A DNA stretch of 64,000 bases from Marvinbryantia formatexigens DSM 14469 (GCF_025148285.1 NZ_CP102268.1:496001-560000); one strand, 5' to 3'. Numbered from the stretch's first letter, positions 8,036 through 16,005 are shown. Made by a program: numbers and translations. The notes: generated from the sequence alone by a model not told the origin.

Positions 8036-8064
8036 ATTATAGCACTGGAAAATCTTTCTGTCAA
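8036..8064 (-). promoter_or_regulatory. Consensus sigma-A promoter of cooS
   Basis: TTGACA (8059-8064) and TATAAT (8036-8041), read on the minus strand, are perfect hexamers with a 17-bp spacer. Transcription would start near 8029, leaving a leader of about 110 nt. A short imperfect palindrome, TCCTACTAAATATATAGGA, lies at the predicted start and could be an operator. Apart from this, I see no gene in 7920-8256. Confidence 0.85.
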
Positions 8065-8256
8065 CGAAAGGATATCAGATTTTATGTATTTATTTTCGTA
8101 CAAAACACCTGCCGATAAAATCCCCTTCCTGCTATTTGTCGCCAGATTCGCCGCGACATCCGCCAGATATCCGTGCGGACACGGGCATCCGGCTGATTGC
8201 TTCGCAAAAAATGTCCGTCTTACAACGCAGGAAGGGGCATAACCCGAAAAGCTTCT

Positions 8257-8475
8257 TTACGCATGTACCTCGTCGCTGCTGCCCACTCTTCCGAAAAAGC
8301 TGAGAAGATACAGCCCGCTTAATCCTACCAGCACATAAATCAGTCTGGAAATCCAGGTCATATCCCCGAAGATCCATTTCACCAGGTCCAGACGGAAAAT
8401 TCCAATCAGTCCCCAGTTGACCGCTCCGATTACCGCAATTACAAGCGCCGTATAATCAAGTCCTCTGTTCGCCAT
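8257..8475 (-). CDS. DUF378 family small membrane protein
   Basis: The 72-residue protein matches DUF378: DYTALVIAVIGAVNWGLIGI followed by FRLDLVKWIFGD and SRLIYVLVGLSGLYLL. It has two membrane segments with the conserved GAVNWGL and YVLVGLSGLY motifs. Two adjacent ATG codons follow AGGAGG. The second (8475) has the better spacing of 7 nt; the other start is 8478. The molecular role of the family is unknown. The gene stands alone upstream of cooS on the same strand. Confidence 0.8.
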   Translation of the reverse strand: MANRGLDYTALVIAVIGAVNWGLIGIFRLDLVKWIFGDMTWISRLIYVLVGLSGLYLLSFFGRVGSSDEVHA

Positions 8476-8719
8476 CATAACACCTCCTAGTCTGCAAAAA
8501 GATTTGCCACTGCTTCCGTGAACGGAGTGTACAATAACATTATTCCTGATTTTTCCGTAAGTATTCAGCCACGCGGAAAATATCATCCACGACTGTTGTT
8601 CCGACAGTTACATTTTTCCTCCGTAAAACAGTGGTATTTCCGGAAAATCTATGATAAACTGTAAGAAATTCCTTTGCCACGCAGACTTACATACATTATT
8701 CATACAAGGAGATTTTTTT

Positions 8720-9487
8720 ATGGAATTACAGACACAGATTCCACCGCTTCAGATGCTCTGCTATTTTATTCTGCTCTTTATGATATTTTCCGTTGCCGGC
8801 TGGATTATGGAGGTTACGCTGAAATACATACAGTTCCGGCGTTTTATCAACCGCGGCTTTCTTATCGGTCCCTACTGCCCGATTTACGGAGCCGGCGCCG
8901 TGCTGGTCACAGCAGTGGTGCATTTTACGGCGGGCGACGACTGCACCTATTTTGAAGCTTTTCTGATCAGCTTCGTTTTCTGCAGCGCCCTCGAATATTT
9001 TGTAAGCTGGTATATGGAAAAGGTATTCCATGCCCGCTGGTGGGATTACAGCGACCGCCCCATGAATCTGGAGGGACGCATCTGGATTGGAAACTGCGTC
9101 TTATTCGGCATCGGCGGCGTGCTGGTTGTAAAGCTGATTGCGCCGGCGCTGTTTAGGCAGTTCGCGCGCATCCCGGAGAAGACGCTTTACATTATCTGCA
9201 TCTGTTTTCTGCTGATACTGGCAACGGATTACGTATTCTCCCACATCGTTACCTCTATGGTACGCCGTGTCGGCGAAGCAAGCACCGGTGACAGCACCGA
9301 GCAGATAAGCCGGGAAATCCGCCGGATTCTTTCCCAGAAATCCATGCTTCACCGGCGTATCCTGGACGCTTATCCGCATATGCAGGCGCGCACAGACGCC
9401 ATCCAGGAGCGGCTCGCCGAGGAGCGCCAGAAGCTGCATCAGCGTATAAAGGAAGAAAGCAGACGCTTTTACGACCGGGAAAAATAA
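8720..9487 (+). CDS. Putative ABC-transporter type IV / CmpB-like membrane protein
   Basis: The ATG at 8720 is chosen because AAGGAG lies 8 nt upstream; an earlier in-frame ATG at 8651 has no such site. The 255-residue product has four or five membrane segments and the family motifs FSVAGWIMEV, NRGFLIGPYCPIYGAGA, SALEYFVSWYMEKVFHARWW and NLEGRIWIG. This is the pattern of PF06541 (ABC_trans_CmpB), common in Firmicutes. A basic, helical cytoplasmic tail (about residues 195-255) is rich in Arg, Glu and Gln. Transport has not been shown for the family, so the name is structural only. Confidence 0.8.
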   Translation: MELQTQIPPLQMLCYFILLFMIFSVAGWIMEVTLKYIQFRRFINRGFLIGPYCPIYGAGAVLVTAVVHFTAGDDCTYFEAFLISFVFCSALEYFVSWYMEKVFHARWWDYSDRPMNLEGRIWIGNCVLFGIGGVLVVKLIAPALFRQFARIPEKTLYIICICFLLILATDYVFSHIVTSMVRRVGEASTGDSTEQISREIRRILSQKSMLHRRILDAYPHMQARTDAIQERLAEERQKLHQRIKEESRRFYDREK

Positions 9488-9511
9488 ATACAAAAGAGGG
9501 GAAAACAGGCT

Positions 9512-10090
9512 ATGCGTATATTGGAAGAACGAATCAGAAAGGACGGCATCGTCCGTGCGGGAAATGTACTGAAGGTAGACAGCTTTATCAACCATCAGAT
9601 GGACATTGCGCTGTTTGAGGAAATGGCAAAGGAATGGAAACGGCTGTTTGCCCGGAAAAATATTAACAAAATCCTCACGATCGAGGCGAGCGGCATCGGT
9701 ATCGCGGCGATTGCGGCGCGGGAGTTCGGCGTCCCGGTGGTTTTTGCGAAAAAGGCAAAAAGCATCAATCTGGACAGTGATAATTATGTGACGAAAATAC
9801 AGTCCTTTACGCACGGCAAAATTTACGAAGTGATTGTCTCAAAAAAATACTTATCGCCAGAGGATCATGTGCTGATTATCGATGATTTTCTGGCCAACGG
9901 CTGCGCGCTGATGGGGCTTCTGGAGCTTGTGGAGCGCGCCGGAGCCACCGTTGAGGGCATTGGCGTGGCGATTGAAAAGGGCTTCCAGCGCGGCGGCGAT
10001 ATGATTCGCGCAAAAGGCATCCAGCTGGAATCGCTTGCCATTGTAGAATCCATGAACGCAGAGGACGGAAGCATCGAATTCCGAAAATAA
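9512..10090 (+). CDS. xpt: Xanthine phosphoribosyltransferase
   Basis: The 192-residue protein matches bacterial Xpt: [13 protein letters not shown] near the start, [24 protein letters not shown] and the PRPP-binding loop [17 protein letters not shown] (about residues 123-139). It converts xanthine and PRPP to XMP in purine salvage, in the cytoplasm. GAGGGG precedes the ATG and a strong terminator follows the stop. It is 24 bp downstream of the CmpB-like gene and probably shares its transcript. I found no purine riboswitch in the short upstream gap. Confidence 0.93.
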   Translation: MRILEERIRKDGIVRAGNVLKVDSFINHQMDIALFEEMAKEWKRLFARKNINKILTIEASGIGIAAIAAREFGVPVVFAKKAKSINLDSDNYVTKIQSFTHGKIYEVIVSKKYLSPEDHVLIIDDFLANGCALMGLLELVERAGATVEGIGVAIEKGFQRGGDMIRAKGIQLESLAIVESMNAEDGSIEFRK

Positions 10091-10097
10091 CCCCTGT

Positions 10098-10128
10098 AAG
10101 CGGCAGCCGCATCACGCTGCCGCTTTTC
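10098..10128 (+). terminator. Terminator of xpt
   Basis: AAGCGGCAG pairs with CTGCCGCTT across an 11-nt loop and is followed by TT, 8 nt after the xpt stop. The 3' arm is also the start of the tandem repeat that follows. Confidence 0.75.
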
Positions 10129-10310
10129 TATGCCCGCGTTTCCGGAAATTCCCCATGCAATCTCCCCACATCACGCTGCCGCTTTCTATGCCCGTGTTTC
10201 CGGAAATTCCCATGCAATCTCCCCGCATCACGCTGACGTTTTCTATGCCCGTGTTTCCGGAAATTCCCATGCAATCTCCCCACATCACGCTGCCGCTTTT
10301 CTATGCCCGT
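10110..10310. repeat. 57-59-bp tandem repeat, 3.5 copies, derived from a terminator arm
   Basis: Copies begin at 10110, 10169, 10226 and 10283 (the last is partial), each with CATCACGCTGCCGCTTTTCT or a variant. Each copy repeats the 3' arm of the xpt terminator plus about 40 bp. The rest of the gap to 10409 shows no gene. Confidence 0.88.
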
Positions 10311-10408
10311 ATCTCAGGCGGCACCCGGTCAAATCCGCCGGAACTTCTGACATGACGCGGACATCTGGCATATGCTGATAGGGAAATCTGATTTCAGGAG
10401 GTAACAGG

Positions 10409-11107
10409 ATGGCAGGCATTGCAGATGTCAGCGAACTGATTCGTTCGCGCGAGGGAAGAAATTCCTATACGCAGAGTTATCTGCGGGAGCACATTTTTGA
10501 TGGATATTCGGACTGCTCGTCTCTGGTATGGAAATGCTATGAGCGCGGTCTGGGAATTTTTGTCGGCACATGGACCGGCGAGCAGATTGACAGGGGTACC
10601 CTTGTTCTGCAAAATACAAATGCAGGCAAAAAAAGTCTTTCGAAAAAAGATCTTGCCCTGATGCAGGAGGGCGATCTGGTTTTCTGGGGACCGTCCCGCT
10701 ACGACTCCCGCCATGTGGAATATTATATGGGAGACGGCGAGCTGTCCGGGCATGGAGCCGGTATCGGTCCGGTTCGGAAAAAAGCGACAGAATACCGGCA
10801 CACCTATCAGCTTCTGGAAGTGCGCCGCTATGTAAAATCCGGCAGCGGGCAGACCTCCGGCGGCAGTGACCCGGCGGACCGCAGGGAGCTGTTCCGCGGA
10901 AAATGCATCGCGGACGACGTCAACGTGCGCGTCTGGGCAGGCACCGATTATGAAAATATCAAAAGCTACCCCAGACTTTACGCCGGAGATACGGTGGAGG
11001 TGATTGATTATACACAGAAAGATAAAAACGGGGAAGACTGGTATTATGTACGCATCGCCGGAAAATACTACGGCTTTGTGAAAGCAGAATTTATCCGGAA
11101 GCTATAA
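10409..11107 (+). CDS. NlpC/P60-like peptidoglycan hydrolase with SH3 domain, no signal peptide
   Basis: The first 140 residues form a papain-like NlpC/P60 module: Cys36 in YSDCSSLVWKCY, GDLVFWGP and His102 in SRHVEYYMGDG. A Gly/Ser-rich linker follows. Residues 165-232 form a bacterial SH3 domain (VNVRVWAGTDYENIKSYPRL to YYGFVKAEFI). The expected activity is cleavage of stem peptides in the cell wall. No signal peptide or membrane anchor is visible, unlike typical housekeeping hydrolases, so it resembles a phage endolysin. AGGAGG precedes the ATG. It is a single gene between xpt and a tRNA, with no other phage genes nearby. Confidence 0.8.
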   Translation: MAGIADVSELIRSREGRNSYTQSYLREHIFDGYSDCSSLVWKCYERGLGIFVGTWTGEQIDRGTLVLQNTNAGKKSLSKKDLALMQEGDLVFWGPSRYDSRHVEYYMGDGELSGHGAGIGPVRKKATEYRHTYQLLEVRRYVKSGSGQTSGGSDPADRRELFRGKCIADDVNVRVWAGTDYENIKSYPRLYAGDTVEVIDYTQKDKNGEDWYYVRIAGKYYGFVKAEFIRKL

Positions 11108-11120
11108 AAATGCCGGAAGC

Positions 11121-11147
11121 TCTGCCGTGACAGGCGGAAATTTTTTT
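11121..11147 (+). terminator. Weak terminator after the NlpC/P60 gene
   Basis: TCTGCC and GGCGGA form a 6-bp stem with one T-G pair, followed by AA and seven T residues. Confidence 0.5.
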
Positions 11148-11151
11148 ATAA

Positions 11152-11180
11152 CAAAACCCCGGTCATATTCTGACCGGGGT
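11152..11180 (-). terminator. Terminator of the tRNA-Gly gene
   Basis: On the minus strand ACCCCGGTCA and TGACCGGGGT form a perfect 10-bp stem followed by TTTTGTTAT, directly downstream of the tRNA. Confidence 0.8.
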
Positions 11181-11184
11181 ATGC

Positions 11185-11255
11185 AGCAGATAACGGGAAT
11201 CGAACCCGCCTCCCCAGCTTGGGAAGCTGGTGTTCTACCAATGAACTATATCTGC
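11185..11255 (-). tRNA. tRNA-Gly (anticodon CCC)
   Basis: The 71-nt cloverleaf reads GCAGATA / TATCTGC (acceptor stem), GTTC-GAAC (D stem), CCAGC-TTCCCAA-GCTGG (anticodon arm, anticodon CCC) and CGGG-TTCGAAT-CCCG (T arm). It decodes GGG. CCA is not encoded. The discriminator base is T. Confidence 0.93.
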
Positions 11256-11275
11256 AGGAAACTTTTTACCATGAC

Positions 11276-11304
11276 AGTATAACGCATATTCTTTTAAAAT
11301 GCAA
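11276..11304 (-). promoter_or_regulatory. Promoter of tRNA-Gly
   Basis: On the minus strand TTGCAT (11299-11304) and TATACT (11276-11281) are separated by 17 bp, ending about 20 bp before the tRNA 5' end. Confidence 0.7.
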
Positions 11305-11410
11305 GCAAAAATTCCGCCTTACCGAAAAAACGAAAAGCAGCCCGGTAACAGTTCAAAGCTGAGCTGTTACACAGCCCGTTACTGTTCGCTCCGTTCACAG
11401 CAACGAATTG

Positions 11411-12352
11411 CTATACCGTCTCTGTGAGCAGCCGCCCGATTTTCTCTTTCACCAGCTCCTCCCCGATGACAATAATAACATTCTGTCCTCTGGGAATCTG
11501 TGTGATGGAAATCTCCCGGTGCGTCGCGTTCAGCTCTATCCAGCCTCCGTCCTCTGTCTGCATAAAGCCCTTTACACGGACGATATTTCCGCAGTCTGCA
11601 GCAGAGAGCAGCTTTTCCACCCTGGTGCGCAGCTCCTGCACGGGCATCTGCATATCCATGAAATAGACGGAGGAATAGCCCTGCCCGTCCTCCGGCGCGT
11701 ATTTCTCATATGCCTCCTGTCTGTAACCGCAGGCAGAAATCCGCTTCCAGTCCTCTTCTGTCAGCGCATCCCACGGCTTACTGAAAATCTCGTTCTGAAA
11801 CCTGCGGCGGCAACGCGCCTGCTCCATTGCGCGGTTTAAATGGGCGGTCGTTTTTTCCATAGCCTCTGCGGAAACCTCCTGGCTTCTGCTGAAGATGACC
11901 ATACCGGCATCCGCCACCTCCGACGCCAGCAGATAGTCTGACTGCCGCGACAGATTGTCCTCCAGCCCGGCGTCCACAATCGCGATTACATTTCCTATCT
12001 CATACCAGTTATCCAGCGGCTCCTCACACAGCGCGTCAAAAAACTCGTCGACGTCGAAAATCCCGGAGGGTTCCACCAGCACCCGGTCGTAACCGCACAT
12101 TCCCATCGCGATAAGCTTCGTTTTAAAGCGCCGCCTGTGACAGTCCTTATCGCAGGCACCGGCTACCATTTCCAGCTCGCACTGGTCGCCCTCCAGCTCC
12201 TGCAGCAGCATCATATCCACATTGACCGCCCCGTAATCATTCTCCAGAATACAGATATTCTGTCCGGCTTTCATCAGATGCTTCGCATATTTCTTTATAA
12301 ATGTCGTCTTTCCGGCTCCCAGAAAGCCGGTAATCAAATCTATCTTTATCAT
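11411..12352 (-). CDS. COG0523 (CobW/YciC/YjiA) GTPase
   Basis: This 313-residue G3E GTPase starts MIKIDLITGFLGAGKTTFIK (Walker A 9-17), has VLVEPSGIFDV and IVDA (switch and base-recognition region), and a C-terminal CobW_C-like domain (NIVRVKGFMQTEDGGWIELN). These proteins use GTP hydrolysis to load metals such as Zn, Co or Ni into client proteins. The usual GCxCC metal site is altered to GACDKDC (Cys67, Cys71). The ATG at 12352 is chosen for GGGAGG upstream; the frame extends further but through repeat DNA. The client is unknown. cooS, about 4 kb away, is one candidate, but nothing links them directly. Confidence 0.85.
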   Translation of the reverse strand: MIKIDLITGFLGAGKTTFIKKYAKHLMKAGQNICILENDYGAVNVDMMLLQELEGDQCELEMVAGACDKDCHRRRFKTKLIAMGMCGYDRVLVEPSGIFDVDEFFDALCEEPLDNWYEIGNVIAIVDAGLEDNLSRQSDYLLASEVADAGMVIFSRSQEVSAEAMEKTTAHLNRAMEQARCRRRFQNEIFSKPWDALTEEDWKRISACGYRQEAYEKYAPEDGQGYSSVYFMDMQMPVQELRTRVEKLLSAADCGNIVRVKGFMQTEDGGWIELNATHREISITQIPRGQNVIIVIGEELVKEKIGRLLTETV

Positions 12353-12424
12353 TCCCGGTATCCTCCCGCGGCAGTATCTGTCTTTTTCATTCCCGGCAGC
12401 TTCCGGACTTTTATATCCTGCGCC

Positions 12425-12546
12425 GGGTACTTCCCGCTGCCTGCTCATTATACTGTACCCCGCACCGGGGTACTTCCCGCCGCCTGCTCATTATACTGTA
12501 TCCCGCACCGGGGTACTTCCCGCCGCCTGCTCATTATACTATATTC
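12425..12546. repeat. 43-bp tandem repeat, three copies, each with a TATAAT on the minus strand
   Basis: Copies begin at 12425, 12468 and 12511 with GGGTACTTCCCG. Each contains CATTATACT, which on the minus strand reads AGTATAATG, an array of -10-like hexamers upstream of the CobW-type GTPase gene. No good -35 hexamer is at the right spacing. Confidence 0.85.
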
Positions 12547-12576
12547 CACCGGAAAAAGCCAGCGCCGGACGGGATA

Positions 12577-13962
12577 TTATTTTACCTCCACGCAGGTCTG
12601 TCCCTTTTCCTGCGCCGCCGGGAAGGAAAAAGAGAACACGGTTCCTTCCCCGAACCGGCTTCTGACGGAAATTTCCCCGCCGTGCGCCGTCACTATCCAC
12701 CGCACCATAGAAAGTCCGAGCCCGGAGCTTCCCTCCGCCGTTCTGGCAGTATCCGCCTGATAAAAACGCTCCCAGATATGCGGAAGGTCCTCCCTGCGGA
12801 TGCCGATCCCATCGTCCCGGATTTCCCCTTTTATCCGTCCGCCTTCCAGCCCGGCCGTCACCAGAATATGTCCCTGCTCTTTTCCATATGTAACGGCATT
12901 GTTCAGCAGATTCATCCAGAAACGGATTAAAAGTGTTTCATCCCCCCGCAGAAGCAACCCGCTCTCCGTCCGGCACTTTATGGTGATCTGCCTGCGGTCC
13001 GCCATTTCCCTTGCTTCCTCACACGCCATGAGCGTCAGCTCGCCAAAATCCAGCTCCTCCAGCTCCAGCTTCTGCCGCCCCTGGTCAGCGCGCGTCAGAA
13101 ACAAAAGCTGGGAAATCATCTGGGAAAGATACTGCGTTTTCGCATCTATCGTCAGCAGCCCCTCCCTGACAGGAGCTGTCAGGTCTTCCCGCTCCAGCAG
13201 ATCCTCGCACTGGAGCATAACAGAAGCCACCGGCGTGCGCAGCTCATGCGAGACGTCGGAGGAAAACTGCCGCTCCCGCTGAAAGCTTTCTTCCACCTGC
13301 GTCAGCATCTGATCAAACGTCTCTGCCAGACGGTAAATCTCGTCGTTTCCCTCGCCCAGCGCAACTCTTCTCGACAGGTCGCCGTCGTTTTGTATCTGCC
13401 GCACAGTCTCCGTGATCCTGGCAACCGGCCGCAGGGTACGCTGTGTCATCCGGTAGCCTGTCACCGCTGTCAGAATTACCAGCAGCGGCAGCAGAATCAT
13501 TGCCAGACGGATGGTAAAGCGATAGCTTGCCTCCGCCTCCGTGATGGATGATACCCCGCGGATTACCACAGAGCCATAATCCGGAATCGCATAAAAGAAA
13601 TCCAGCAGATAATAGCTCACATTGTTTGTCGTAAATTTGCGGATACTGCCATCCTCAAACAGCGCGGAATTGTCGAAATCATACGGCACTCTTCCGTACA
13701 GAAGCCTTCCGTCCGCATCGTAAATGGACAGATAGACGCCGTATTCCAGATCCATAATATCCGAATCAAAGGTAAGCTCCCCGTCATCGTACCGGATGTC
13801 GTCCGCCGCCCCGGCAACCTTCTGCTCCAGCCTGCTCTGGACCCCCGCGAGCAGCTCCTGCCCGCTCAGCGAAAACAGGATGCCAAGGATTCCGCAGACC
13901 ACCGCCGTCATCAGAATCGTATATAAAAGCGTCAGTTTTATTTTCAGAGATAACCTTTTCAC
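12577..13962 (-). CDS. Sensor histidine kinase (OmpR-partner class)
   Basis: The 461-residue kinase has a membrane segment at about 9-32, an extracytoplasmic sensor of about 120 residues, a second segment at about 152-172 and a HAMP linker (TLRPVARITETVRQI). The HisKA box is FSSDVSHELRTPVASV (phospho-acceptor His239). N, G1 and G2 boxes (FWMNLLNNAVTYGKEQG, IRDDGIGIRREDLPHIWERF, GSSGLGLSMVRWIV) follow. It starts with GTG, 2 bp after the regulator gene, with GGAGGG upstream. With the response regulator and the secreted PepSY protein it forms one operon. The stimulus is unknown; PepSY suggests an envelope signal. Confidence 0.92.
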   Translation of the reverse strand: MKRLSLKIKLTLLYTILMTAVVCGILGILFSLSGQELLAGVQSRLEQKVAGAADDIRYDDGELTFDSDIMDLEYGVYLSIYDADGRLLYGRVPYDFDNSALFEDGSIRKFTTNNVSYYLLDFFYAIPDYGSVVIRGVSSITEAEASYRFTIRLAMILLPLLVILTAVTGYRMTQRTLRPVARITETVRQIQNDGDLSRRVALGEGNDEIYRLAETFDQMLTQVEESFQRERQFSSDVSHELRTPVASVMLQCEDLLEREDLTAPVREGLLTIDAKTQYLSQMISQLLFLTRADQGRQKLELEELDFGELTLMACEEAREMADRRQITIKCRTESGLLLRGDETLLIRFWMNLLNNAVTYGKEQGHILVTAGLEGGRIKGEIRDDGIGIRREDLPHIWERFYQADTARTAEGSSGLGLSMVRWIVTAHGGEISVRSRFGEGTVFSFSFPAAQEKGQTCVEVK

Positions 13963-13963
13963 T

Positions 13964-14656
13964 TCATCCCTCCAGCGCCGCTCCCGGCGTATCCTTCAGG
14001 ACATATCCGGCGCCGCGCACCGTATGAATCAGCTTCTTTTCATATCCGTCATCGATTTTCTTTCTCAGATAGCGGATGTACACGTCTATCACATTGGAGC
14101 TGCCCGTGTAATCGTAATTCCAGATGTGCTGCTCCAGCTTTTCTCTTGAGAGCACGATTCCCGCATTCTGCACCATGTAGCGCAGAATGGAAAATTCCTT
14201 TCCGGAAAGCTTTATTTCCTTTCCGCCGCGCAGCACCTGCTGCGTATCCATATGTACCTCCAGATCCCCCACCGTACAGATATTGGTTTTTACTGCCGCC
14301 GGTTTTCTGAGCATCACACGCAGTCTTGCAAGCAGCTCCTCAAACGCAAAGGGCTTCACAAGATAATCGTCCGCCCCCGCATCCAGACCGGTTACGCGGT
14401 CCTCAATGCTGTCCATAGCCGTCAGCAGCAGAACCGGAACATGTTCCTTTCTCTGTCTGAGCTTTCTGAGAACCTGAAGTCCGTCCATCACTGGCATCAT
14501 AATATCCAGGATGACGGCGTCGTATTCCGTACACTCCAGATAATCCAGCGCTTCCTGCCCGTCAAAGCAGGAATCCACGCTGTAATGCTCCGCAGCCAGC
14601 CGGTTTGAAATCAGCCGGTTCATATCCCTCTGGTCCTCCGCCACTAAAATTCTCAC
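13964..14656 (-). CDS. OmpR-family response regulator
   Basis: The receiver domain (1-115) has the acidic pair in VAEDQRD, phospho-acceptor Asp51 (AVILDIMMPVMDG), Thr in LLLTAMD and Lys in YLVKPF. Residues 130-225 form a winged-helix trans_reg_C domain (KEIKLSGKEFSILRYMVQNA, SNVIDVYIRYLRKKID, IHTVRGAGYVL). The GTG at 14656 is preferred: GGGAGG lies 9 nt upstream and the receiver fold begins there. An ATG at 14713 would add 19 unrelated residues. Its probable target is the operon's own promoter, where direct repeats resembling OmpR-type sites are present. Confidence 0.93.
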   Translation of the reverse strand: MRILVAEDQRDMNRLISNRLAAEHYSVDSCFDGQEALDYLECTEYDAVILDIMMPVMDGLQVLRKLRQRKEHVPVLLLTAMDSIEDRVTGLDAGADDYLVKPFAFEELLARLRVMLRKPAAVKTNICTVGDLEVHMDTQQVLRGGKEIKLSGKEFSILRYMVQNAGIVLSREKLEQHIWNYDYTGSSNVIDVYIRYLRKKIDDGYEKKLIHTVRGAGYVLKDTPGAALEG

Positions 14657-14691
14657 GTCCGTTTTCCTCCCTGCCGCCGCAGCTTCTGTAA

Positions 14692-15354
14692 TCAGTATTT
14701 TTCCTCGCTCCACTCCAGAAGCTCGCCGGTTTTCGCATTCAGTTCAAATTCATATTCCCGCTGCTCATATACGATGTCACCCTCATAAATCTCTCTTCCG
14801 TCATCCAGCTCATATTTTATCCGGAGATCTTTTTCGGTAGCGCCCTCCACCTTTTCCAGAACGATTGCCGACGCTTCCTCTTTTGTCAGTGCATCCGGGT
14901 CTGACGGCACATTATCATACTCTCTGTCGACCTCATAGTCGCTCTCCAGAATTGCTCCGGAAGCGGCATCCAGCTCGTAGCTGTACTCCTCGGCATCCAC
15001 ATACATATCCACTTCGTAAATCAGCCTTCCATCATCCCAGTCCAGCTTTACGCGGATTCCGGTCAGCTCATCCTCTGTAAGATCCGCATCCGCAAGCGCA
15101 ATTTCCTTCGCCTGCTCCTCCGTAAGCTCCGCCGTCTGCTTTGCTGCACCTCCCCGGCTCTGCCCGTTTTCCGTTTCTGTCCCACCGCTGCCCGCATCTG
15201 CATCTGACGTGGTACTCTGCTGCGGCGCTTTCGCCCGGATGCCGCTCTCTGCCGCGGACTGCTCTGCCATCACGGCAACTGCGCCACTCTGAAACGCACC
15301 TGCAAAAATCATTCCTGCTGCTACTGCACTTAATATCATCTGTCTTCTCTTCAT
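14692..15354 (-). CDS. Secreted protein with two PepSY domains
   Basis: A signal peptide (MILSAVAAGMIFAGAFQSGA, cleavage near AVMA-EQ) is followed by a Ser/Thr/Gly-rich linker and two PepSY repeats. The first is about 78-145 (LTEEQAKEIALADADLTEDE, YSYELDAASGAIL). The second is about 150-220 (LTKEEASAIVLEKVEGATEK, YEFELNAKTGELLEW). PepSY modules are thought to inhibit or modulate extracellular proteases, or to sense the cell envelope. It is the first gene of an operon with a two-component system, so it may feed the kinase signal or be an output of the pathway. Confidence 0.85.
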   Translation of the reverse strand: MKRRQMILSAVAAGMIFAGAFQSGAVAVMAEQSAAESGIRAKAPQQSTTSDADAGSGGTETENGQSRGGAAKQTAELTEEQAKEIALADADLTEDELTGIRVKLDWDDGRLIYEVDMYVDAEEYSYELDAASGAILESDYEVDREYDNVPSDPDALTKEEASAIVLEKVEGATEKDLRIKYELDDGREIYEGDIVYEQREYEFELNAKTGELLEWSEEKY

Positions 15355-15446
15355 TGAAAAATCCTCCTTTTTCTGAACAATACTCTTTTAATATCTCTTC
15401 CTAAACAATGTCTCTTTGTTTCTGATGACTATACTATATATGGTCC

Positions 15447-15478
15447 AGATTAAAGAAAGATTAAAAATTAGATTTAAA
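15447..15478. promoter_or_regulatory. Direct repeats, probable response-regulator binding site
   Basis: AGATTAAA occurs at 15447 and 15458, and AGATTTAAA at 15470, spaced 11-12 bp. On the minus strand these read TTTAATCT and lie just upstream of TATAGT/TATACT-like -10 sequence and the PepSY operon. One-helical-turn direct repeats are typical of OmpR-class sites. Confidence 0.6.
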
Positions 15479-15507
15479 ACGCCATAATTCATTTGAATCA
15501 TGGCGTT
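15476..15507 (-). terminator. Terminator following the displaced GGGtGRT 3' end
   Basis: AACGCCATAATTC and GAATCATGGCGTT form a 13-bp stem with one mismatch, followed on the minus strand by TTTT. It lies 34 bp past the stop codon of the gene fragment and was probably the original terminator of the GGGtGRT operon. Confidence 0.65.
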
Positions 15508-15540
15508 TATTCTGATTTTATATGGTATTTTATAATTCAG

Positions 15541-15630
15541 TTAGAATTTACCTGCTTTGCTGGCCTCTTCGATGCTAACCGCAACAGCCACAGTCATACC
15601 AACCATCGGGTTGTTTCCTACATCTGGCAT
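15541..15630 (-). pseudogene. Displaced 3' end of a GGGtGRT gene (left island border)
   Basis: Read on the minus strand from 15630, the frame gives MPDV then GNNPMVGMTVAVAVSIEEAS and KAGKF before a stop. The C-terminus of the intact protein at 49122-50132 reads GAGNNPMVGMTVAVAVSIEE then AAKAGKF. Codons downstream of the 27-bp identical core are similar but not identical, so this is not a recent copy. The simplest reading is that it was the original chromosomal end of the gene, separated from its body when the island integrated. Confidence 0.85.
15593..15619. other. Left attachment core of the genomic island (att)
   Basis: This 27-bp sequence is identical to 49174-49200 in the same orientation. 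Outside the core the two sites diverge on both sides. Each copy lies in the coding sequence for NNPMVGMT at the 3' end of a GGGtGRT gene. Confidence 0.8.
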
Positions 15631-15757
15631 GTAACCTTATTCCTCTGTGATTTAACTTTATCATTTGCAAATTATTCCCATTTTCCTGCACTTTACACGC
15701 ACTGCACATTCCAATCTGATAAGATAAATCTCTTGTAAAACCTGTGCAGATTCCTGC

Positions 15758-15784
15758 GAATGTTGACCAAATGTTGACTTTTTT
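15758..15784. repeat. Left copy of a 27-bp island-end repeat with TGTTGAC motifs
   Basis: The sequence contains TGTTGAC twice, 10 bp apart, and recurs identically at 47123-47149. A third TGTTGAC follows at about 15798. Placement 140 bp inside the left att core suggests arm-type integrase binding sites. Apart from this, the att core and a terminator, 15630-15955 holds no gene I can support. Confidence 0.7.
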
Positions 15785-15954
15785 TCGTGTTAGAAATGTT
15801 GACTTGTCTTTTTAAGTATCTATCGACATTATTCTACACCAATATATACAAACAATCAATACTCCTATAATAAAAATTAATCTGCATCAAATTCGAACTC
15901 TTTGTTATCTCATTTAGACTTATCAAACCACTTCTATCTATCGTATACTGCCAT

Positions 15955-16000
15955 TAAAAAACGGCATTTAAGGATATATGGATTATCACTTAAATGCCGT
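15955..16000 (-). terminator. Terminator of the excisionase-type gene
   Basis: ACGGCATTTAAG (15961-15972) and CTTAAATGCCGT (15989-16000) form a perfect 12-bp stem. On the minus strand it is followed by six T residues. Confidence 0.85.
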
Positions 16001-16005
16001 CCCTT

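Noticed and set aside
9488-9512. Purine riboswitch before xpt
   Set aside because: The gap from the upstream gene is only 24 bp, too short for the aptamer, and no conserved loops are visible.
10110-10310. CRISPR array
   Set aside because: The units are contiguous tandem repeats without variable spacers, and no cas gene is present.
11152-11180. Terminator for the NlpC/P60 gene on the plus strand
   Set aside because: The hairpin has its T-run only on the minus strand, after the tRNA.
11339-11410. Functional RNA in the CAGCTCAAAGC/GTAACAG-rich stretch before the CobW gene end
   Set aside because: Only short, imperfect inverted segments (CTGTTAC and GTAACAG) are present; no T-run or recognisable fold.
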